Source of the DNA: VAZQ01 sp963744275 | GTDB lineage: Bacteria; Pseudomonadota; Alphaproteobacteria; Rhizobiales; Xanthobacteraceae | Length of the DNA: 64,000 nucleotides | Direction of reading: 5' to 3' | Assembly: GCA_963744275.1 (NCBI GenBank) | Contig: CAVUSX010000025.1 | Coordinates: 186,001-250,000, forward strand | Shown here: positions 58,848 to 64,000 of the stretch, one piece after another | How positions within the stretch are numbered: position 1 is the first letter of the stretch | Layout of the letters: each line of letters starts with the position of its first letter | The notes under the pieces: generated by a model | The model's input: only the letters and a program-made list of their open reading frames with translations | Database searches by the model: none | What the model was told of the DNA's origin: nothing | Made by a program: the position numbers and the translations under genes

Positions 58848-59479
58848 TCAAAGATCCTGGGTTCGATGCGCCATGGCGTCGTCCCAGAGCTTGTCGCGGT
58901 CCTCTTCGAAAATCAGCTTGGTGTCGGCCGCGGCCGTGAACCAGGCCCGTTGCGCGAGCTCGCCTTCGAGCTGATTTGCGGCCCAACCCGCATAGCCGAA
59001 CGCCACCAGCTTCATCTGCGGGCCGTGCCGGCTCGGCGATGTCGCGCAATGATCTCGCGGCTCGACGTCATGGCGAGGCGCCCGTCGATCTCGACCGTCT
59101 CGGGCCGGTGATAATCCGTGCTGTGGATCACGAAGCCGATCTCGGGCTGGACCGGGCCGCCGTAATAAATGCGCAAGCTGCCGCTGACCCCGCTGCTGCT
59201 TTCGCCGATGTCGTCGAGGAGGCTCGCCAACGGGCGCTCGCCCAGCGGGCGGTTGAGCACGATGCCGAGCGCGCTGACGGCGCTGTGGCGCACCATCAGG
59301 ATTACGGTGTGATCGAAGCGCGGATCTTGCAATCCCGGCGCGGCGATGAGGATTTGGCCGGCGAGCGAGGCCTGGCCGGGTGTGTCGGCGGCATTCGGCA
59401 AGGCCGCATGAAGCAGCGTCGCCGGCAACAAGATCGCCGCGAGGGCCAGAAGCGGACGCTCGAACCAGGTCAGTGGCAT
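58848..59479 (-). CDS. YqgE/AlgH family protein with signal peptide (two frameshifts)
   Basis: About 209 residues after removing surplus bases near 59040 and 59015. A hydrophobic leader (LLALAAILLPATLLHAALP) precedes the YqgE fold: QILIAAPGLQDPRFDHTVIL, SALGIVLNRPLGERPL and IYYGGPVQPEIGFVIHSTDY. The last frame gives MKLVAFGYAGWAANQLEGEL and LIFEEDRDKLWDDAM, the standard YqgE C-terminus. Most YqgE proteins are cytoplasmic; an N-terminal signal is unusual. The function of the family is not established. Confidence 0.87.
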
Positions 59480-59554
59480 GGCTTCACCGTCGGGCGGTCG
59501 TCTCGGCTGACGACGCCGAGCATAGCAGAAATTCCGTCACGCCATCGGCGGTAT

Positions 59555-60403
59555 TCACTTCGCCGGGGGATCGAAACCTCGCAATTCCGGCGGCGGCTGG
59601 TCCTTGCGGGTCGGCATCAATAGGCCGTCGACGCCGCGGAAATAGGTCTCCGGACCGACCATGACGTGGTGATTGTCCTCGGCGCAGATAAACTCCGGCC
59701 ACATCGGATTGTGCTCGCGATTGTAGCTGCGTGTCACCGTCCAGGGGCGGGTCAGCGCGTCGTCGATGGTCGTGACCTCGTCACGCAGGACATCCTTGTT
59801 CGCCGGGTCGAGGAAAATCCGTTCCTTGATCACCGTCTTGTTGTCGGCGTGCAGCGGGATGCCGGTGGCGTCGAAGACACGCGGCCCGTTGAAGCCGCGG
59901 GTCTCGACCACGAGCACGCGGTAGCGGCCGTCCGCATCCTGGTCTTCCCATTGTCCGATGGAATAGCCGTTGAACGAAAGCGGGATATCGGCCGGCCAGA
60001 CGCGTCCGTCCGTATAGATGCGGCGGAACTCGTTGAAGTAGTCGCGAACGTAGGTGGTTTCCGGCGTGACGATGACGTCGATCGGCTCATAGGCGAGCAT
60101 CATGCGGGGCATGCCGGCCGGGATGCAGCGGGAATGCCCGTTATAGGCCTCGTTGCCGGAGGCGAGCGATTTCAGGTTGGCCTCGAGTATGGCCTGGTAC
60201 TCGGCGGTCAACGGCGCCTGCTGGCGCAGACCACCCGGCTTGGTCGGGTCCCAATTGGCGCCGTTGCCGGCCCGGCTCCACTGCCCGTTGAATTCGGGAT
60301 ATTTTGCGGCGTCGTCGGCCCGCGCGCCCGCCGCCCCGAGGATCAGCGTCGCGGCCAGCGCCATCGCGCAGGAATGCCATTGATCCCGCCATTGTCGAAG
60401 CAT
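59555..60403 (-). CDS. Exported protein of unknown function
   Basis: A 282-residue protein with a signal peptide (MALAATLILGAAGARADD). The mature region is rich in aromatic and acidic residues: PEFNGQWSRAGNGANWDPTK, RCIPAGMPRMMLAYEPIDVI, YVRDYFNEFRRIYTDGRVWP and GRYRVLVVETRGFNG. It resembles a group of exported hypotheticals found in Bradyrhizobium- and Sphingomonas-like genomes with FxGxW and RxIYTDGRxxP motifs, without assigned function. It is next to the SH3 protein gene on the same strand with a 38-bp gap, so they may be co-transcribed. Confidence 0.75.
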   Translation of the reverse strand: MLRQWRDQWHSCAMALAATLILGAAGARADDAAKYPEFNGQWSRAGNGANWDPTKPGGLRQQAPLTAEYQAILEANLKSLASGNEAYNGHSRCIPAGMPRMMLAYEPIDVIVTPETTYVRDYFNEFRRIYTDGRVWPADIPLSFNGYSIGQWEDQDADGRYRVLVVETRGFNGPRVFDATGIPLHADNKTVIKERIFLDPANKDVLRDEVTTIDDALTRPWTVTRSYNREHNPMWPEFICAEDNHHVMVGPETYFRGVDGLLMPTRKDQPPPELRGFDPPAK

Positions 60404-60441
60404 GATCGCCCTCTCGGCTGTCGGCGCTTGCCGGCGGGGTT

Positions 60442-60900
60442 TCACCAGCGCCGCCGCCCGCCCCAGCCGCCCCAGCCGCCGCCACGCCAACGCGGTCCAT
60501 AATAGGGTCCGTAGTAGTCGCCGTAATAGACCGGCCCTCCGTAATAGACCGGCGGGCCGACCACATAACCGGGTGGCGGACCATAGGTCCCGGGCGGCGG
60601 CGGATAGTCGTAATCGTCGGCCATCGGGCGCCGGCGCACCGGCGGCGGACCGCCCATGCCGAGATTGGTCGCGATCGAATAGCCGTCCATCCCGTTCCAG
60701 GAAACCATGCACCAGCCATTGGTGCAGGCGCCGACATCGACCATCGTGCCCTTGGGAATGAGCGTGATGACCTCGCTGTCGGTGCCGGGGCCTTTCCGCA
60801 GATTGACCTCCGCCACCACGGTGGTCGGCTTGGCGGCCGCCAGGTCGGCGCCGAAAATCGCGAAGATCGCGGCGCTGACCGCAAGTCGCGCAACCTTCAT
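60442..60900 (-). CDS. Exported SH3-like domain protein
   Basis: A 152-residue protein. A signal peptide (RLAVSAAIFAIFGADLAAAK) is followed by a bacterial SH3 (SH3_3) domain: VVAEVNLRKGPGTDSEVITL, PKGTMVDVGACTNGWCMVSW and NGMDGYSIATNLGMGG. The C-terminal half is a Pro/Tyr/Gly-rich tail with repeated PPVYYGGPVYYGDYYGPYYG and a WGGWGG end. Such proteins usually bind peptidoglycan or other envelope partners. No catalytic domain is fused. Confidence 0.87.
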   Translation of the reverse strand: MKVARLAVSAAIFAIFGADLAAAKPTTVVAEVNLRKGPGTDSEVITLIPKGTMVDVGACTNGWCMVSWNGMDGYSIATNLGMGGPPPVRRRPMADDYDYPPPPGTYGPPPGYVVGPPVYYGGPVYYGDYYGPYYGPRWRGGGWGGWGGRRRW

Positions 60901-61027
60901 GGCCTCGTTCTCCCTCGATGCGACGCCCCACGCGGGCCATTAACCCGAAGTGCCGGCGACAATTCAATCGATAATTTCGCCGGCGGAAACGGCCAGCCGC
61001 GTAGCGGCCAGCCAGCCGGTTTCGCTG

Positions 61028-62047
61028 CTATTTCGCATTATGGGGCGCCATTAATGAAGCGCCGACCCCCGCGGCCGTAATCTCGCCGCCCACCAGGGCG
61101 TCCTGCATGGCGGCGGCCGCCGCCTTGAGGGCGATACGGGCGGCCGGAATGGCGCCCGCCATGGCATAGAAATAATGGATCATCCCGGCATGGCAGGTGT
61201 AACGGGCCGGGACACCGGCACGCCGCAGCGCTTGCGCGTAGGCCTCCCCCTCATCGCGCATCGGATCGAATTCCGCCGTATGGATATGGGCCGGGGGAAG
61301 ACCTGAAAATTGCGGGGCGCGCAACGGGGAGAGCCGCGGATCATCGCGGTCGATGCCCGCCGCGCAATAGTGTCCCAGCATCCAGTCGATGGTGGCCTGG
61401 TCGAGGAAATAGCCCTCGGCGAAGGCCCGCCGCGAGGGGGTCTCGGCCCGCATATCGAGCACCGGGCAAAACAGCAGCTGCAGGGCGATGCGGGTCCGCG
61501 CCAGGTGGCGGCCTCGCGGCCGGTCGCGGCCATTTGGCAGACCACGACCGCGAGCCCGGCACCGGCCGAGTCGCCGCCGACCGCGATGCGACCCGCATCG
61601 AGCCCGAGCTCGGCTGCATGATCCGCCACCCACTGCGTCGCCGCATAAGCGTCCTCGACGGCGGCCGGAAACCTGTGCTCGGGCGCCCGCCGATAGCCGA
61701 CCGAGATCACGGCGCAACCGCTTTCCGCCGACAGCATGCGGCAGAGCCCGTCGTGGGTGTCGATATCGCCGAAGACGCAGCCGCCGCCGTGGAAGAACAC
61801 CAGCGCCGGCAGCGGCCGTGCGGCGGGTCGCTGCGGGGTATAGAGGCGGTAGGGCAGCGCCCCGCCCGGACCCGGCAATTCGCCGTTCTGGGTCGCGCCG
61901 ATCGGCACGCCCTTGAGGTCGACCGACCGCGCCAAACGCCGGAAGCCTTCGCGCATCTGCTGCGGCGTCATCAGCCGCGATGTCGGGCATGCCGCCGGCG
62001 GCGGCCAGCATGCCGAGCAGCCGCTTGGCGGAAGGATCGAGCGGCAC
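61028..62047 (-). CDS. Alpha/beta-hydrolase esterase, HSL family (two frameshifts)
   Basis: About 339 residues after removing a surplus base near 61980 and restoring one near 61497. The HSL family signature is FFHGGGCVFGDIDTHDGLCR (HGGG oxyanion motif) and the nucleophile is in VGGDSAGAGLAVVV. The last frame has the acid and base residues in TAEFDPMRDEGEAYAQ and CHAGMIHYFYAMAG. It probably hydrolyses short acyl esters. A GTG at 62047 (MPLDPSAKRLL) is the likely start. It is placed after the acyl carrier protein gene on the same strand. Confidence 0.87.
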   Translation of the reverse strand: MPLDPSAKRLLGMLAAAGGMPDIAADDAAADARRLPAFGAVGRPQGRADRRDPERRIAGSGRGAALPPLYPAATRRTAAAGAGVLPRRRLRLRRYRHPRRALPHAVGGKRLRRDLGRLSAGARAQVSGRRRGRLCGDAVGGGSCSRARARCGSHRGRRRLGRCRARGRGLPNGRDRPRGRHLARTRIALQLLFCPVLDMRAETPSRRAFAEGYFLDQATIDWMLGHYCAAGIDRDDPRLSPLRAPQFSGLPPAHIHTAEFDPMRDEGEAYAQALRRAGVPARYTCHAGMIHYFYAMAGAIPAARIALKAAAAAMQDALVGGEITAAGVGASLMAPHNAK

Positions 62048-62157
62048 GATGAGCTCCCCGATACCGCGGATGCGGCGTGACAGGCTTGCCGCCGCCCGAG
62101 CATCGGCGGCGGCCGAGCCTGCCCGGGAATTGTTACCAGTCGATCAATGCCGTCCGT

Positions 62158-62412
62158 TCAGCTGCGTAACGCAGTGACCAGCGCGTCGATTGCCGAGATC
62201 GACCGAAAGTTTGCCGGCGTGATTTGGGCTTCCGGAATTTGGAGGTCGAACGCGCACTCGACCGAAAGCACCAGATCGACCATGTCCAGCGAAGTGAGCC
62301 CGATCTCGCGCAGATCGGCCTCGGCCGTCACCGTCCCGTCGATGGAACGCTCGATCAGCATGCGGCGCACCACCTCGGTCACGCCGCTGGTCGAAGCCAC
62401 GCCCACATTCAT
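62158..62412 (-). CDS. Acyl carrier protein
   Basis: An 84-residue carrier protein. The phosphopantetheine attachment serine lies in EIGLTSLDMVDLVLSVE; helix II and III are typical (FDLQIPEAQITPANFRSISA). The N-terminus VTEVVRRMLIERSIDG is not that of the fatty-acid AcpP. It resembles the small carrier proteins beside amino-acid:[carrier protein] ligases in Bradyrhizobium, from memory. The ATG at 62412 is chosen; a GTG at 62454 would add 14 residues. It is divergent from an acyl-CoA dehydrogenase. Confidence 0.87.
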   Translation of the reverse strand: MNVGVASTSGVTEVVRRMLIERSIDGTVTAEADLREIGLTSLDMVDLVLSVECAFDLQIPEAQITPANFRSISAIDALVTALRS

Positions 62413-62791
62413 CGATTTCGCCGCATTGGATTTCGCCGCACTCACGTTTGCCACCGCTGTTTTTTGCCGGACGGCTCCGGGCCGCGAGCTCGCCCATGGT
62501 TAACCCCTGGTTGCCCGCGCGGGCCGTCAACTTTTCGATTTAGTCTCATATCATTCAAGTCGAATGCAGGCATCTGTCGCTTCGATTCAGCATTAATTCT
62601 TTCAGATGCGATTCACGAGTATCGTCGTCACGAAGCGGTAAGCAGTTCCGTGCTGAATTCACGCGCCGAAAATCGGCCGCAACGCTAACCATCCAGGCAG
62701 AAACGTGTACGCGGTCCGATGAAGTCTTGTAATTCTATTCGCAGAAAAAGAAGCATCGCGAGCACGCGAGTTCACCAGAGGAGTGTCAAAC
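62413..62791. other. Divergent intergenic region of the ACP and dehydrogenase genes
   Basis: About 380 bp, partly AT-rich (62535-62620), likely carrying promoters in both directions. I see no gene or clear terminator. A GAGGAG ribosome site at 62778-62783 precedes the GTG of the dehydrogenase. Confidence 0.45.
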
Positions 62792-64000
62792 GTGACGCTG
62801 GCTGAAAGTCTCGGCGGTTCCGACCGCGCGGCGCGCCCGAGCGGCAAGACCCTGGACGCCGTTTCCTCGCCGCCGCTCAATGTCGTCGCTCCGGTGCCGG
62901 ATGGTTTCAAGGTCCGCGCCCGGGCGGTTGCGGCGGTGGCGGCGGCGCACGCGGACGCGGTCGATCGCGAGGCACGGTTTCCCGGCGAAGCGTTCGCGGC
63001 CGTCAAGGCGCAGCGCCTGCTCGGCATCCTGGTGCCGGCCGATCTGGGCGGCGAGGGCGCCGCGATCACGGATGTGGTCGAGACCTGCTACGCGTTGGCG
63101 CGCGCCTGCGCCTCGACCGGCATGATCTACGCCATGCACCAGATCATGGTGGCGTGCCTGGTACGCAATGCGCGCGACAGCATCTGGCATCGGCGGCTGC
63201 TTCGCCGCCTGTGCGACGGGCAGCTGCTGCTCGCGTCCTCGACCACGGATGGCCAGGGCGGCGGCGATCTGCGCAAGAGCGACTGCGCGGTCGAGGCCGA
63301 CCGCGGCCGGTTCACGCTCGCCAAGAACGCGACCGTCATGTCCTACGGGGCGCAGGCGGATGCCATCGTGGCGACTGCGCGCCGGACGCCGGATGCGCCG
63401 CCGACCGATCAGGTCCTGGTCGCGATCGTGAAGGAGGACTACCGGCTCGAGCATCTCGTCGACTGGGATACGCTCGGCATGCGCGGCACCTGCAGCGCCG
63501 GCTTCAAGCTCGAGGCCTCCGGCGCCATCGAGCAGATCTTTCCGGAGCCCTATCATCGCATCCATACCCAGACCGTGATGCCGATCGCGCATCTCACCTG
63601 GAGCGCGGTGTGGGCCGGCATCGCGGCCGGCGCGGTCGATCGCGCGCGCGCCTTCGTGCGCGGCGCGGCCCGCAAGTCCGGCGGCCAGATGCCGCCCGGC
63701 GCCGCGCATCTGACGCGCGCCAATGCGACGCTTTCGACCTTGCGCAGCACCATCGCGGCGGCGCTGCGGCGCTACGAATCGATCCTGTCGGATGACGAGA
63801 CCATCGCGGGCCTCGAGTTCCAGACCCGGATGAACCTGCTCAAGGTGACCTCCTCGGAGCTCGCCGGCGCGGTGGTGATGAGCACCATGCAAGCCAACGG
63901 CCTGTCGGGCTACCGCAACGACGGCGAGTTCAGCATCGCGCGCCATCTGCGCGACGTGCTGTCGTCGTCCATCATGATCAACAATGATCGAATCCTGGCC
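62792..64000 (+). CDS. Acyl-CoA dehydrogenase family protein, partial
   Basis: The frame is open from the GTG at 62792 to the window edge (403 codons). Features of the flavoprotein dehydrogenase fold are LGILVPADLGGEGAAITDVV, YALARACASTGMIYAMHQIM, LLASSTTDGQGGGDLRKSDC and the C-terminal AGAVVMSTMQANGLSGYRND. It probably acts on an acyl or aminoacyl group held by CoA or by the neighbouring carrier protein. A GAGGAG site precedes the start. The end of the gene, and the residue that acts as catalytic base, may lie beyond the window. Confidence 0.9.
   Translation, partial: MTLAESLGGSDRAARPSGKTLDAVSSPPLNVVAPVPDGFKVRARAVAAVAAAHADAVDREARFPGEAFAAVKAQRLLGILVPADLGGEGAAITDVVETCYALARACASTGMIYAMHQIMVACLVRNARDSIWHRRLLRRLCDGQLLLASSTTDGQGGGDLRKSDCAVEADRGRFTLAKNATVMSYGAQADAIVATARRTPDAPPTDQVLVAIVKEDYRLEHLVDWDTLGMRGTCSAGFKLEASGAIEQIFPEPYHRIHTQTVMPIAHLTWSAVWAGIAAGAVDRARAFVRGAARKSGGQMPPGAAHLTRANATLSTLRSTIAAALRRYESILSDDETIAGLEFQTRMNLLKVTSSELAGAVVMSTMQANGLSGYRNDGEFSIARHLRDVLSSSIMINNDRILA

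Overview
The window looks like chromosomal DNA of an alphaproteobacterium of the order Hyphomicrobiales (Rhizobiales), most like Bradyrhizobium and relatives (Nitrobacteraceae). This rests on the high GC content, the gene order fumC / DUF4169 / ribbon-helix-helix / sspB / thyA-folA / hflK-hflC-DUF2065 / degP, miaA directly before ilvB, a circularly permuted two-piece tmRNA, and dispersed palindromic repeats that I recall from Bradyrhizobium genomes. No genus-level marker such as 16S rRNA is present.

Layout. 1-5.9 kb: envelope and housekeeping genes (L,D-transpeptidase, ParB-like protein, YaiI, DUF29, lone HicB, UvrD/PcrA helicase, thioesterase). 6.4-10.1 kb: a large AsmA-family protein. 10.2-19.9 kb: conserved core genes (fumC, cysH, sspB, ssrA tmRNA, a split chromate transporter, thyA-folA, hflKC, DUF2065). 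20.2-24.1 kb: degP, DUF1015, miaA. 24.1-38.3 kb: a branched-chain amino-acid region with ilvB-ilvN-ilvC, leuA and a complete Liv-type ABC importer. ilvB and leuA are each preceded by a leader peptide and hairpins, so both look attenuator-controlled. 39.4 kb: tRNA-Lys(CTT). 39.5-44.2 kb: a TetR regulator divergent from a three-subunit molybdenum hydroxylase of the PaoABC type.

44.7-50.0 kb holds the most unusual locus: seven closely packed minus-strand genes encoding a thermostable-hemolysin-family protein, an AMP-dependent acyl ligase, a heme-oxygenase-like diiron enzyme, an SDR reductase, a TPR protein, a methyltransferase and a small HTH protein. They look like a pathway that activates, oxidises and reduces a fatty-acyl or amino-acyl substrate. 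50.2-54.8 kb: DUF423, patatin lipoprotein, small exported proteins, an exported truncated hemoglobin and a hydratase. 55.7-58.7 kb: VOC protein, a thiamine-diphosphate enzyme with a twin-arginine leader, and a diheme cytochrome c, a possible periplasmic 2-oxoacid or aldehyde oxidation module. 58.8-64 kb: YqgE, exported proteins, an esterase, an acyl carrier protein and a divergent acyl-CoA dehydrogenase cut by the window edge.

A caution for every reader: by hand I find about 26 single-base frameshifts in 17 genes, roughly 21 insertions and 5 deletions. They hit core genes (ilvB, ilvN, miaA, degP, hflC, livG). Correcting them restores normal family lengths, so I treat them as probable sequence errors rather than real gene decay, and I give the full gene spans.
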